Positions 13,416 through 26,263 of a DNA stretch of 64,000 bases are shown here, one piece after another. The stretch covers positions 6,108,424 to 6,172,423 of the forward strand of contig NC_081334.1 in the NCBI RefSeq assembly GCF_022539665.2, read 5' to 3'. The notes under the pieces were generated by a model. It was not told where the DNA came from. It saw only the letters and a list, made by a program, of their open reading frames with translations, and made no database searches. Made by a program: the position numbers and the translations under genes. Source of the stretch: Daphnia carinata (taxonomy: Eukaryota; Arthropoda; Branchiopoda; Diplostraca; Daphniidae). Each line of letters begins with the position of its first letter. The stretch's first letter is position 1.

Positions 13416-16400
13416 AAACGTCGACCAAGAAGAGATTCCTGGCCGGCTCTTGACTCCGGAGCGTTTCTTTTTCAAACTATGCGTTGCATGTTACATAGTT
13501 TTTCGGGTGTGCGGGGGTATGTTCCAAACTGAACCGCTTTTGGCCGGGGAACCGCCGACGTGTTGTTTTCTGACCTACATTCCCTTTTATTTTCTAGACT
13601 GTTGCGCCAAAATAAGGGCGGTGAACGCAACTTTTTTTTTTTTTTTTTTAGGGGGGTAGGGGTTGCGGTAGTGCGGGTTTTAGAGACACACACGTGTCAA
13701 GTTCACCCAACTCCTCGTTACACCCTCGACAGTGCACGTTTTAACTACACCCTTCTCCTTGTTTTTCCGCTTCCCTCACGAACCGAGACGCAGAGACATT
13801 GAGACCTTTCCCAAAATTCGAAAATAGATTTGCTTCTTTTTTTTTTTTTTTCCTTATTGCTGACGATTTTTTCGGTGTTTAACGAGGCGTTAGTCGCAAT
13901 TGCATTTCGCGGGAAAAATGAGGAAATGATTGCACGCGTTACGATGGGCGACAAAGTCACAATGACGAAGCGAATCGTGCGATTGAAAAAGAATTTTTAT
14001 GCAAGGACCTTTGAAACGATGACATTTGGGAAAAAAAGGCAAAGGTTGCATAAGCCATTTCGAGATCCGCATCGTAATGTCGAGATAAAGTACATCTTAA
14101 CATTTTCTAGACACAATATCCACACGCACAAAGGAATTTTATCTACGCAATAAAAGCGAACTTTGGCATGATCGAAACATCCGTTTTTAAAAATGATTTT
14201 ATACAACGGCTCAATCATAAAAAAAAAAGATCAACGTAAATCGTCAAATGGCGATGAAATGCATGACAAAATTGCCGCAAAAAGGTGAATAGGAACGCTT
14301 ATCGACTCTAAGAAAATCCAAAAATAACATCAGGGCAACAACAGGAAAAACAAAAACTAAATTCAAAAATGCAAGGCGATAACGAAAAAGTTCACGGGTC
14401 CAATTTCTTTTGAATCGTTATCATCAATTCACACAAATCATTCACGAATCCTTGCTATTTAACCAAAACCACATTTCCCAATTTCTGTTTCTCCAACGGC
14501 CCATTTTTTTTTTTTTTTTTCGTTTTTCATTAATAAAAAAACAAAAAAAAAACACGATGGTGACGTCACATTCAAGGACACGGGAATCCTGAAGGGGGAA
14601 TCCCTCTCGTGTTTTTTTTTTCCTCTTCCATTCTGTTTTTTTTTTCTATTTATATGCCCCTCTTAAAAAAAGAAAAAAAAAAAACAAATGAAAGGGGAGA
14701 GGGGCACTCTGTTATGTATTACATCACACACACACACACACAAAAAAAACGACGAGCTCTCCTGGCGAGTCAAAAGGAGCCGAGGGGAACACACACAAAA
14801 AAAAAGTTTGAAAAAAAATGTAACAAGAAAAAAAAAAAAAAAACACGCACGCGCTCCCGTCTTTTTTTTTGTCCTACACAAAAAACACGTGCTATTCGAT
14901 AGCACACGCTCAATTTTTTTTTTCCTTCCCACAAACACAAAATAGAAGTAGGAGTCTCTAACACCTTGGTTTGTTTTTTTAAATGTATTTTCTCTTTGCC
15001 TACGTACAACAATCGACGAGTGGCCTACGACTATAATTATAGCCGAGAGGTAATTGACGCTTTTGGACAGTGTTAATGAGTTGGGGCAGAGTTTCTTTCG
15101 AACCACCCAAGGGCTAAACTCTTCTTTTGTTTCACGAAAAAAAAAAAAAAAAACACCTCCCCCATGCCCAGAAAAAAAAAAGAAGTAAAAAGCCAATTAA
15201 GAATCGTCTCGATCGATTTTCAATCGCTGATGAAGAGGCGGAGTTGGTTTGAAATTTACGACTAGTAGAAATACAATCTTCTCGCCTCTCTTTTTATAAA
15301 CAAACCAGAAACATCTTCCGTCTTATTTTTACGTCTGTGATTGAATTACACTCGAGTAGCGATGCCAAGCTGCTGTTATTGCTGCCGTTGTTTTACCTCT
15401 CTTCAACTAACAATAGGGGCTTTTCAAAGTTAACGGAAATAAGTGTAACGAGTCAGGTTGTTTTTTTTTTGTTTTTTTTACTGCATTTCCCCTCGTTGCC
15501 GCCCCCACGTACAAACACACAAAAATCGGCAAAAAAAAAAGGGTGGGGGGGGGGATTTCTTTTCAAAAACCCGAAATTTTTTTACTGCCAATTTTTCCAA
15601 TCGCCCTTTGCCACCATCTCATTTCCTTCCATTTTTTTCACAGCTTTCTTTATTCTTTATTTTATTTATTTTTTTAACACAAAAGCGCCATTTACCCTGT
15701 ACCTGAACTCGTTAAATGGGTAAAAAAAAATAAAATAACGAAGGGGTTGAAAAAAAAAAGAAAAGAAAAGGTAACACAAAGATGTAAAAATAAAATAGGC
15801 TATTCACATCTGTGTAATGTAAATGAAGGTTTTCTTTACCTTTTTTTTTTCCGCAACAGAAAAACGAAAATGGATTCGGCGTATATATCCAGGCAAAAAG
15901 AATTTACGACGACGACACAGACACGCCCCGGACGTCTTTTTCGGTGTTAAAAAAGAAAGGAAAGGGGGGGGGGAAAGAATTCTTGATGCACCCACCACCA
16001 CGCAAATCGGATGGTGCTGATTGCCACTTGACCAAAGACGAGAAACGAACAACACCGAAATGAATCGACTAGTAACCTATTACGTGTGTGCCCAACGAGT
16101 GGGATCAGACGGTCTCTACTGACCCGCTTTTATAAAAAAACAAAAAAAACACGAGAAAATGAAAGAAGATAAAGCAAACCGCTTTGAAATAGTTTTCTTC
16201 AAAGATTAAAGAGCAAAAAACTAAAAAACAAAAGGAATCGATCTTTTTGGCATGTTCTTTTCATAAATGACGCAATCACGGATGAAGGAAAGATTCATTA
16301 TCGGGTCGGGTGAATATTGCATCTTAACTCACGAGATAAATTCAAGTTTTTGTTTCGTCAGATGACTCAACTCTTGCGTCTGTTTTCCGCGTGACCGTTT

Positions 16401-17542
16401 GGCCAAATTAACAGAGATTACACAAGGAAAAAAAAAAAAAAGGGGTGGGAGACTTATCAAAAGTAAACCTTTGTACACTTGTCTAGCGTTACCATGGTAA
16501 TCGTATTTGTTTCTTAACCGACGCAAAACGAAAAAAAGAAAAGAGATTTTTGTCCAGACATTCCACAAGATTTTTCAGATGGACGCCAAATCGGAAAGTG
16601 CAACGGTCAAAAAATAAAAAAAAAGAATGGAATCAGTTGTGGAAAAAAAAAATGGACTGAAATCAGACACAACAACGGGATTGTTTGAATGGTGATGGAC
16701 ATGTTCTTTTCAAGCCTCCAAACGGGGGATACAAGAAAACAAAATGTTTTATTTCATTTTTTTTTTTTCAATTGAAAATATATCGGTAACAAACTAAACA
16801 CGCACATTCCATATGACTCAACATCTGCTTTCGTTCCAAACAAAACAAAAACGCCAATATGTTGGTATGAAATTCGACCATTTTTTTTTAAAACCCCCAA
16901 AAAATGTAAAACTCAATCAAATAAAAATTGAATAGCAAAAAAAAAAAAAAAAAAAGGAAAAAATATTGCAACAGCTGTGGTTGCATTTATCTTTTAAAGA
17001 GAAGCCCCTTAAAAAGGAGATGAATCGAAACGTATGGATTTGTGGATGCAGAAATGAATCAAAACGAAGGCCTACCAGAAAGGAAAGGAAAAAGGTTTTT
17101 GTTACACATCAAGTCCGAAAAAGTTGAGAAGGTAAGCAAAAGAAAAAAGGATTGAATGTTCAGAAGGGAGGGGTTTGTATGGAAGACATCAAAGGGCTTG
17201 ACTGGAACACCCCTGTTGTGCAATATAGCTTTCAAACTCGCCAACCCCTTTCTGCTAAAGGTCCTACGCGCCCAGGTGGAGGTTGAAAACCCTTACGCAC
17301 AATCTATCGCATTGAATGAGTCAATTTATGTATTTAAAAAAATTCTTCTCACATAAATCGTCCCTTTAAAAGAACCCCCATTCCCCTCGTTTTCCATGTC
17401 GGAACTGAAAACAAAAAAATCTCCCAACGTTTCCTCCTCGAGGCCTCCTCGATCGAAAAACATTTAATGAACAAGCGATTCGGTATCATCATTGCGATGC
17501 CTAACGGAAAACGTATAGGGATATGCGTCGAGTTACGCATCC

Positions 17543-17545
<3 letters not shown>

Positions 17546-17576
<31 letters not shown>
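17546..17576. repeat. Poly-A, 31 bases
   Basis: Uninterrupted A tract with no attached recognisable element. Confidence 0.8.
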
Positions 17577-17578
<2 letters not shown>

Positions 17579-18567
17579 TCCTATTCCCATTTTCTAATAT
17601 GGTAGCAACTCGATCCACACAAAAACAAAAACCAGGTAAAAAGTCAACAACCCAGAAAATAAAAATAAAATGCGATGGGTCAACGAACGATCTAATCACA
17701 AAACTTAACCACTAAAAAAAAAAATGAAATGTTCCCAAAACTCTTTTACATCGCTCTTTCGTGAAAAAGGGAGCCTTTGATCGTCCAATCTTTCCCCCCA
17801 CCACATCTAACAACATCCAATAATGGAAAAAAAAAGGAGGAACGACAGACGCAAGAGCAGCCGGTTAGGTCATCATTGGCAGATGTTACAAAACTCTTTG
17901 ATGTCGAAGAGGGACACAACACGGCGTGTTTCTATAGAAGAACCACGTGAAAAATGAAAAAAAAAAAGGGAGGAAGCAGAGCGAAAAAGGCTTTCACCCA
18001 AACAAAAAAAAAAAGGACGTAAGAGTTATATACACCAAAGAGTTTCTCCGGTTTGGTATAAAAGAGTTGAATAGCATTCCGTAAACTGCCGCAATGGGTA
18101 TTCCCCTCCCCCCTTTTTTTATTTTTATTTTCTAAACTCGTAAATCCATAAAGAATTTTCTTTGACCAGCAGATCGCGGCTCGTACGACACCCCTTTTCC
18201 TAGTCCTTCTTATGTAACAAACGTCGCGGGTTCTTTTCCATCCATTGAAAAAGGGGGAAAAAGAACTGAAATCCTTCTATTCAAACATGGGGATGATGTA
18301 CCCTCCGCTGGAGAGCGAGAGAGAGATTTCAAAGACAACTTGGAAACCGGAACTCGGCTTTGCTAATCAGCAGATTGTCCCGTGTTAGTAAACATTTCTT
18401 TTCTTCATTCGTACACCACAAACAACAACAAAAAATTGATCCTCTTTTCAAAATGCTGCGCATTACAAACCATCGATAGCCCTCTGTTACTCTCCCACTC
18501 CTCCCAAACATCTCCTAAAAATGCGTGCGTTATTCCATGATAGGTAGGAAGAGAAAAAAAAATAAAA

Positions 18568-18588
18568 AATAATAATAATAATAATAAA
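18568..18588. repeat. (AAT)n microsatellite
   Basis: Seven trinucleotide units. A shorter AAT run lies near 11,922. Confidence 0.75.
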
Positions 18589-19199
18589 AGGAAAACTAGA
18601 TGGATTTTTAGATGTTGGGTTGGGCCTAATAACGAATGCATGAAGCGTGTGTGTGTCCCTAGCTTCGATGTGTGTGTGTGTGTGTCTATGCATCCGCAAG
18701 TGACATCAAACGCAACGGCCAGTTCTGTAACGAGAACAGTTCCGCAACTCTTACCTTCTGTATCGATCGTTGCTAAGAGATAGAAAAAAAAAAAAAAAAA
18801 AACCTAGGGAGATATTGGTAGGCCTACCTACCCCCCCCCCTTCCACCTACCCCCTCCCATTTGATACCATTCACCGCTGCCACCACGACCACCGCCCACG
18901 CACTCTGCAACTGTCCCTTTCTCCTTTTTCACTATTTAACAAGCTCAGTGCATCGGTGAGTAGGCCTATACCGGATGACGATCTCTTATCATACAATTTC
19001 CTCTTTATTTTCACCAGTCTCTCTCTCTCTCGCGCTGTACGTGTGTGTCTGTTTGGTTATATATATATAAAACTCTCAATAGGCCTACCTCCCTCGTGGT
19101 TCAGGAGAGCGCAGAGTTTCATTCATTATTCAGAGAAAAGCAGAGCTAAACCTTCGTCTCATTGACACACACAACAACCAGCAGTTGCTACTACCCCCT

Positions 19200-19222
19200 C
19201 CCCCCCCCCCCCCCCCCCCCCT
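19200..19222. repeat. Poly-C, 23 bases
   Basis: Uninterrupted C tract, which is poly-G on the minus strand. Confidence 0.8.
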
Positions 19223-21185
19223 TTTTATTCATTGTACGTCATACTAAATAGCAGCAAGCAGCTGAAATTAGTTACGTTTTTCAAACCATAAACCTTGACC
19301 CATTTCGATAAAAACAAATTTTAAAACAAAACAAAAAAAAATGAATGATATCTCGTTATCTTTTGGGTTCGGAGCAAAGTGATGGGCAAACGACGTCCGA
19401 GTCACGCTGATGAAATGGAAACAAATGAAAGTTTCAGTCATCTTGCACCTTTGTTAACAAGAAATTTCGATGGGTGCCCCGAGTTCAAAAACGAGCGGCT
19501 TCAATCCCCCCCCCCCCTTCCCGTTCTTGGGCAAATACGAACTTTGGAACCCAATAGACACAAACGACAACGAGAGAGACGGAGGGGATGCAAGAACGAC
19601 ATAACAAACAAAAGGAAAAAAATTTTTGTTTGAAAGATAAGATTGGGTACATTTTTCTTCTTCCTTAAAACACCCATTCCCTCGTGTTGTCGGCCGACCG
19701 CAACATTGTTATTGATTTACCCATTAAAATAATAGTTTTTCATCAAACAATTGAATACAGTTTTTTCAACAATCAACGTGCGCGAATTGCCATTGATCAG
19801 ATATAAAAATACCAAAAAAGAAAACAAAAATGAACTAACGAAGCGGGTTATTGAAATCGACCGTTCCAGCGTGATCCACGTGTACGTTCCTCCCTCCCAC
19901 CCTCCACCCTTAAACAAAAAAAAACCTTTACGCGATAAGATAGGCACCCCTTGGCGACGACGGAAGGAGCGCCCGTTACCAGAGGGGCCAAAACTGTACA
20001 AGAAAAACGGAGAAAATGTTTGCGCAAGAAGTCGAAGAGAAAGGCCTCTCTCCCGCGTTCTTCGCTATTTCTGTTTCGTCAAAAACACACACACACAGGG
20101 GCATCAGCACCCTCAGAAAAAAGAAACAAAAAAAAAAAGAAAGGCCCAGCACTTTTTAAGGTTTCTCTGACTAGGCCCCCTTATTTTTTTCCTTCCCCTA
20201 AAAAAAAAAGAAAGAAGCGTAGAGCCTAAAATATATACACACACACACACACAACATAACAACAAGCAAGATCTTGTATAGTTTTGCAGTGCTCACAGGA
20301 ACTAGAAACCCAAGCGGAGCATTGATACATTTTTCGGGGCTATTTAGAGGTGTCGTTGTCGGCTAGTCGTCGTAACAACAAGAAAAAGAAAATAAAAAAG
20401 AGGAAAAGTAGTACAGTTATCCACACTGTTAAGACCTTTAGCTGAGATAAAGAGTCCGCCCCCGCCCTTTAGTACGTTAACGGGAATTATAGAGAGATGT
20501 CATTTGTCTTTTTTTTCTTTCCTTTCTATCCCTCAACGCAATAAGACTCGCTTATGATCCGCATGGATGAACTCTGATCCGAAACAGCGCAATCCACCTG
20601 GCGGCTGGAGTTTCTTTTTTTTTTTTTTCGAGATACCCTACACGAATTAGCATCGTTGGAGATTCTCTCTTTTTTTTCTTTTTTTTTTGCCAATGTTACA
20701 CGAGGGCAGAGCTGCGCACAGTCTAGATGGCAAGCCCCACTTTTCGAAAGCGCCAAATGTATACAAGGGAGAATATGTGTGCAAGGAGAGAGGGGTGGGG
20801 GGAGAGAATAACAAGTTAAAGAAGAAGACGAAGAAATAAAAGAAGTAGAGGACCCCTTGCCTGCTTTTTTGGCCTATATCCACCACCCGTGGTCTCTCTT
20901 CTCCTTCCAAAAAACTTTTTCTCTCCAGTCCCTTCGGCCTATGCTGCAACCCTCCCCTCCTAGAGGCTCCTTTACGCGCACATTATCGTTACCCACCATC
21001 GGACACTGTATGTCTGCCGACGCGCTAATTCTTTCCAAGACATTTTTCAAAAAAAAAAAAAGCTGCACTACGAGGGGATCAAAAAAGTAGGCAGGAAAAA
21101 AAAAATGAGATAGAACCTTAGGCGATTTTGCGTTCTTATTACGTATGTTATGTACGCTCGAATGGTGCAGCGGCAAAAAACGAGA

Positions 21186-21206
21186 GGGGGGGGGGGGGGG
21201 GGGGGG
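21186..21206. repeat. Poly-G, about 21 bases
   Basis: Uninterrupted G tract about 240 bases from the exon-like island at 21,445. Confidence 0.75.
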
Positions 21207-21444
21207 CAGTTACCCGAAACTCAGCGAGATTTATACTTTTTTTTTTTTCGAGTGTCAAGTAATGAGACGTTGATTAGGGATAAGCTTTATCTCTGACCAG
21301 AAATAAAAAGCTGATCTTTCTTACAATCAATCATCAATTTAAAGCTTTTCTTTCGAGAGAAAAAAAAAAAAACCAACAATAGCGGTGAGCAAGTTGACAG
21401 CCATCAATGTTTAAAGAAGAAATATTTCGTATGTTTTCACTTAC

Positions 21445-21554
21445 CCGATTCATGTCGATAATGGGCCAACTGCCATCACGTCGCCACCGGCTTTCGTGTT
21501 TCCCGTGTTGAAATCACCGAGACGAACTTGCACGCGCTGCTTTGTGTTTACGAC
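21445..21554 (-). other. Isolated exon-like island
   Basis: This 110-base minus-strand block has a clean acceptor (TTTTGCAG) and a strong donor (GTAAGTG). From the acceptor, one frame reads 34 residues of non-repetitive, protein-like sequence (beginning VVNTKQRVQVRLGDFNTG) before a stop near the 3' end. The other frames contain early stops. A coding path from the 25.4 kb candidate (phase 1 or 2) into this frame fails, because it meets a stop within a few codons. It is therefore most likely a non-coding or terminal exon if it is transcribed. No protein family is recognised. Confidence 0.3.
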
Positions 21555-21773
21555 CTGCAAAACACAATCAAAAATAGAAACTGTTAAAAATATAAAACCA
21601 CGAATTTATTCCATCCATTGCTATTTTTTAAAAATGTATATATTACTACGATTTTTATTTATTCTCCGATTTCAAAAAAAAAAAATTATTTTTCGGGAGT
21701 CACCGATGGATCATCACCGGACGCGTTCAACTGAAATACTGAGTCCTCGGTTCACGTCGCTCGGCGTGCTAGT

Positions 21774-21797
21774 ACACACACACACACACACACACAC
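21774..21797. repeat. (CA)n microsatellite
   Basis: About 12 uninterrupted CA units. Confidence 0.8.
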
Positions 21798-23394
21798 GGA
21801 CTAGTAAACGACGACGACATAAACTAAAGCAAAAAAAAAAAAAAAAAAGCAGAGGGAGAAACGGAATAAGCCGCCGACGCAACAACAGAGGGCCTTTCTG
21901 GTTGAGAACGTAAAACCGAAGCGTTCAGAGTAGAGTCAAATAAGCATTACTACTAGTACACACACACACAGTGTGTTTCAAAGCGGCAAGTCTTGAGCCT
22001 ATATGCAACATTTTCATAGTTCGGCCCCCTTTTTCACGATTTTTTTTTTTCTCTTTCTGGGGTGGGTGTGGGAGGTGTTTGCTTCCTCAAACATATCTAA
22101 GAGGGGACGAGTGCTGTCAATCCATAGAAATGTAATATACACACACATACAGAGATAGTAGAGTTAGTTGTCAAAAGACTATAGAAGTAGACCTACGTTA
22201 TAGTCGGACGTGTTATCCCTTATCTTCTTTCTTTTTTTTTTTTTTCCTCCTACTTCCTCTTTCGGTACACATATAGAAAAAATACAGGCAAGTCGTCTCA
22301 GCAGGTACACAGCCGAACATGCACACACCTTAATCTCCCCCACACCCCTACAAACTCGATTTTTTTTTTTTTAACGTTCGGCCGTTACACACACACAAAC
22401 GTTTTTTTTTTTCTTACAAGACATATCAGTAAAAACAAAATAGAGGCGTAATAAATAATAGTAGTAACGAAATGCCAATGAACTGAATTTAACTACTGAT
22501 CTTATTAATCTGTGACGAAATCAAACGTATGCGATAATAAATATTGACCGTTATTTTTTTTTACTTTACTCGTATTGAAAAGAAAAGAAAAAATTGAGGT
22601 TGTTGTTGTTGTTTTAAGGAAAGGGGGAGGAAGACCCCCTTAAGTAATAACCACCTTAAAGGCTATTTTATCTCCATTACTTTCCTCTCTCTCGTACGTT
22701 CTTTCCTTCAGGGCTTTTTTGGCAAATTTTTTTTTTCCCCACAAAAAAAAAAATCCCCTTCTTCTTCTTGTGTTTCCTTGACGCAAGGTTACATACACAT
22801 AACAACAGCAGGCCTTTTTTTTTTTTTTCAAGGGGAAAAAAGGAGGGGGTGAATTTCTTTTTTCTCTCGGTTATAACGCGCGGTCGGGAGGAGGTTACAC
22901 CCACCGGGGTAGACTTTTTACCCTGCTTTACTTTGGCCTATATATTTTCTGGTTAGAAGAAGTCGTCCTTTTTTTTTCTCTCTCAACAACAACAACAACA
23001 ATTCCCCCACCCCCTTGCAGCCCCTTCGCGGGCGAAATGCACGTATTCCTACAACATTCTGGCAACGCAATAGAAACCACCCTACTACACTCCAAAACTA
23101 TTGCTTCGGTTGCTATCTCTTCGTAAATATCTTTTCTTATTTCCTAAAGACGGAGAGCCGTCATGGACGTTCACATTGCGATACGTGTGTATGCTCGGCC
23201 ACACGTCACACACAGAAGAAAATAACAAACCCACCCTCCTCATCGAATATAATAAAAACACTTCCTGTCATTATATCAACTGGTACAACTGTCGTAGACG
23301 TATCCTCCTTCGTCTATTATTTGGGGTAGTCACCAAAAACCTAATCTAACGTAAATTTTCGGTTAGTTAGTTGGAAAGACGGATCGATCGGTTT

Positions 23395-23412
23395 CCCCCC
23401 CCCCCCCCCCCC
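23395..23412. repeat. Poly-C, 18 bases
   Basis: Uninterrupted C tract near the right end of the repeat-rich region. Confidence 0.75.
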
Positions 23413-25357
23413 ATGTTTCGCCTTTTCAAGTATGGAAGATGTTGATTGTCCTAAAAGTCGAACGCACAAAAGACAAACAAATCAGTTGTCAAGTTGTTAG
23501 CGAATCGAGAGGATTGCCATCGTTGTTCTACCCTCAGAAATCGACATTCAATTTCATCGAGCACGATCATTGGCTCGAGAAGCTTTTGGCCTCACGCTGG
23601 CCCAAGATTGGTGAAAGGTAAAACTAACGTGAGATTGCGTGATAGTAGGCAAGGTTTACTTGGCTTTTTAGTTCAATTGCTACTGCGCCGTTGGGCGGAG
23701 ACAAATCACAAACTGACAGATAGATATATAGAACTGAAAATCTAACCTTTCATCGTGAACTGGACAGTCCTCTGGTGAATCATTGATTCGCCAGCAGCAG
23801 CAGTCAAGAGAAGATGTTGGCCAGACGGGATTCACCCAGCCATTTTTCTCTTGTTGACTAATACATCGTGCACAGCTCGCCTCATGGCCGTTCCACCATG
23901 AAATCTATCTTACATGAAAGTTTGGTATGTGCATTTTTCAGTCTCAACCGGCGTCCAATGGAATGACGAGTCCTCCGGAAATGAAATGGTGGCATTTTTC
24001 TGTTTCTTTTTTTAAAATTCGTGTTTTTTTCACAGTTTCCATAGAGCCAGTTACAAGATGAAAGCACAAAGTTGCACGCACAAGCACTGAACACACACAA
24101 AATGGGGTAAATACACAAGTGGCTGTCTCGGGAACGACGCACAATCTCACATTGAAATATTTAATGTTGCACTCTCAACCGTCAATCGACTGATTCTGTT
24201 CGTACACTGATCTATTGTTCGACGTATTCACTAAAACAGGTTCTCATTTAAATAGATGAGTTCAATCAAAGATATGCCTTGACAAAACGTGGTCTCTTGA
24301 TCTAGCACATGATTCAGGTTCCACCATAAAAACGAAATCATCGTTTTTTAGCCATTTTTTCTTTGGCCATTTTGATTGCAATGTTGTACATCTTTTAATC
24401 CATCTGTTATTTCCATTACATTTGTGGAAAATTTGGCGGATGGTTAAAGATAATAGTTCCATTATTCAACTTGTAATGTGAGCGACCATGCGTAACCCTT
24501 CTTCTTCGAAAACTGACTCACACATGTGCAGAATAGCCACCTAGCGTTGAATTGGCAAACTCGATTGGCTGATCCAAAACGGAGAAATTAATTGCCAGAT
24601 AATAACAAATAATAACAAATAACAAAACACATACCAAAAACAGTTATTATATTATGGCCTAACGTTATTTTTTATGCAAGGAAGTATCCCTTTCATGTTT
24701 TTTCGAATGCAACGTAATGACTGGAACCTTTTTTACGACTTCACAACCTCTGTTGGGTAGGGCAAAAATCCTTTTCGCGACTAGCTGTCGTTTTACTGGC
24801 TGTAAACATACCAAATAAAATCGAGCTTTGACGGCTAAACCAAAAAGAAATGTCATGGAAGAGTTGAAACGCAGACACGAAAAAAAAAAAGTCATTTGCA
24901 ATCATGAAGGCGGAGAGGCGGTTCAATTACGATCAACAAAAATAACTGGATATGTCATAAACGAGACAGCCGTGTACAGGTTTTGTTTGGATTGGCGATT
25001 TTGTTTGGGCACATCACATAGCCTACAATGGCTACAGAGTACGCCGACCTTGAGAATGGGATATAACATGTGTAATTGAATGCTTCCGCGTACTTGCTTA
25101 TTATATACTGCTGACTTTTTTGTTTTGTATCTGTCTCGTCTCTCCCTCAATTTTTGCCCCCTTCGTTTCTGTCTCTACATTGTTGAGCAATTACAAAACT
25201 GCACATCGTCCGGCTGTCGTGTCCCCCCTTGGCGTTTGCAGGTCGGCGGGTGGTGTGTGGGAGAGCGGCGAAAGAAGAAGAACGCGGATTGTACAGGCGA
25301 GAGGAGAGGACTTGTCATTGAAATCGACAAAGTCAGGTTCCTCATCTCATCGTCTAC

Positions 25358-25560
25358 CTGAGCTGCCAGCACAAAAGCCCCCGATGCTGTCTTCTGGAAC
25401 AGACACAACGAAACCCCATTTTACCTGTTTCAACCCCTCGGCAGACCCTCTTCGTCGTTTTCAGCACCCCCCTCCAACCAGCCTCCTTCGACGGGCGGTC
25501 GGAATTGTTTTGTTTTTTCGCGTACATGTTGAGGGGGCAGCGCATCTTCTTCACCCCCAC
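25358..25560 (-). other. Possible first exon of a minus-strand transcript
   Basis: A GC-richer block on the minus strand opens with ATG at 25,560 and stays open for about 67 codons. It has two donor-like sites: GTAAAA at 25,424 and GTAGAC at 25,357. The predicted peptide is Arg/Lys-rich with no recognisable domain. The block could be the 5' leader of a transcript that runs into the 21.4 and 8.5 kb islands, but no reading frame carries across. It is listed as a lead only. Confidence 0.2.
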
Positions 25561-26263
25561 TAACTCCAGCAGCAGCTCATCCCCCCATGACGCTCAGCCG
25601 AACGTCACAGAAGCGGTAATTACGTCTGGTATGTTGAAAAGTAGCTAGAGAAAAAGAGAGAATGTAACCGACCAAGGTAGACGCGAGTCTTCGCTTGACT
25701 AGACAACTAGAATCCCATCCAAGGCCAAAAAAACGAAGATGAAACTCACCAAGTTGTTATCTGTGACCAACGGATGGAAGGGACCACGCTTTGACCAGCA
25801 TCGGCATGTATTTCAGCGAATTCATTTAAGGTAAACAACAGAGGAAGTAAAGAGGCCGAGTTTAAATGAGAATTGAATCTAGAGAGACGAGGGAGGGGAA
25901 TTACATATATCGCGATTTGACTGAAAGCAACAAATTCGGCGATTCCGCACGAAGAGGAAGTTACGGATTATCACAACTAGCTCGTTAGTTTTTATAAAAA
26001 AGGCAATTGCAACAGAACGTACACACTGCGAAATTCTGAGCGGTTTCGTCAAAAGAAAGAGGGAAATAATCCCGACGTTTAGAGAGGTACTTTTTGTCTG
26101 ACGAGAGAGAACAAAATATTACACATTTTTTTTTTCTAAGGAATAAAATGACTTTAAAAACTTGAGGTTAAGTATTTGCGATTGAACGTGTCGCAAATAC
26201 TCGACGGTCCAAAAAACTGTTTGAAAAATAAACTAATTAGATTCTCTATGCCAAGGAGATTTG
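25561..26263. other. Intergenic
   Basis: There is no coding signal. The stretch lies between the candidate leader exon to its left and the stop codon of the 7TM gene at 26,264. It would contain the 3' UTR of that gene. Confidence 0.5.

Larger units (their letters stand above)
8607..21444. other. Gene-poor, repeat-rich stretch
   Basis: No supported gene was found. Homopolymers and microsatellites are dense throughout. A TATATATATAAA stretch near 19,060 and donor-like motifs (for example GTGAGT near 18,957) occur, but no coding exon could be attached to them. ORFs such as those at 9,257-9,670, 11,436-11,678, 13,830-14,153 and 19,379-19,633 show no recognisable domain and no splice context. Confidence 0.55.
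21555..25357. other. Gene-poor stretch
   Basis: Nothing here could be supported as a gene. The stretch contains a (CA)n run at 21,774-21,797, a poly-C tract at 23,395-23,412, and several T-rich blocks. From about 23.4 kb onward the homopolymer density falls and the sequence becomes more ordinary, but no open frame shows domain features. Confidence 0.5.

Noticed and set aside
14663-15196. 177-codon minus-strand frame
   Set aside because: Mostly poly-Phe from T tracts; not protein-like.
25358-25393. 36-base mini-exon between AG and GT motifs
   Set aside because: It would leave an upstream intron of about 31 bases, too short to splice; better read as part of one larger block.
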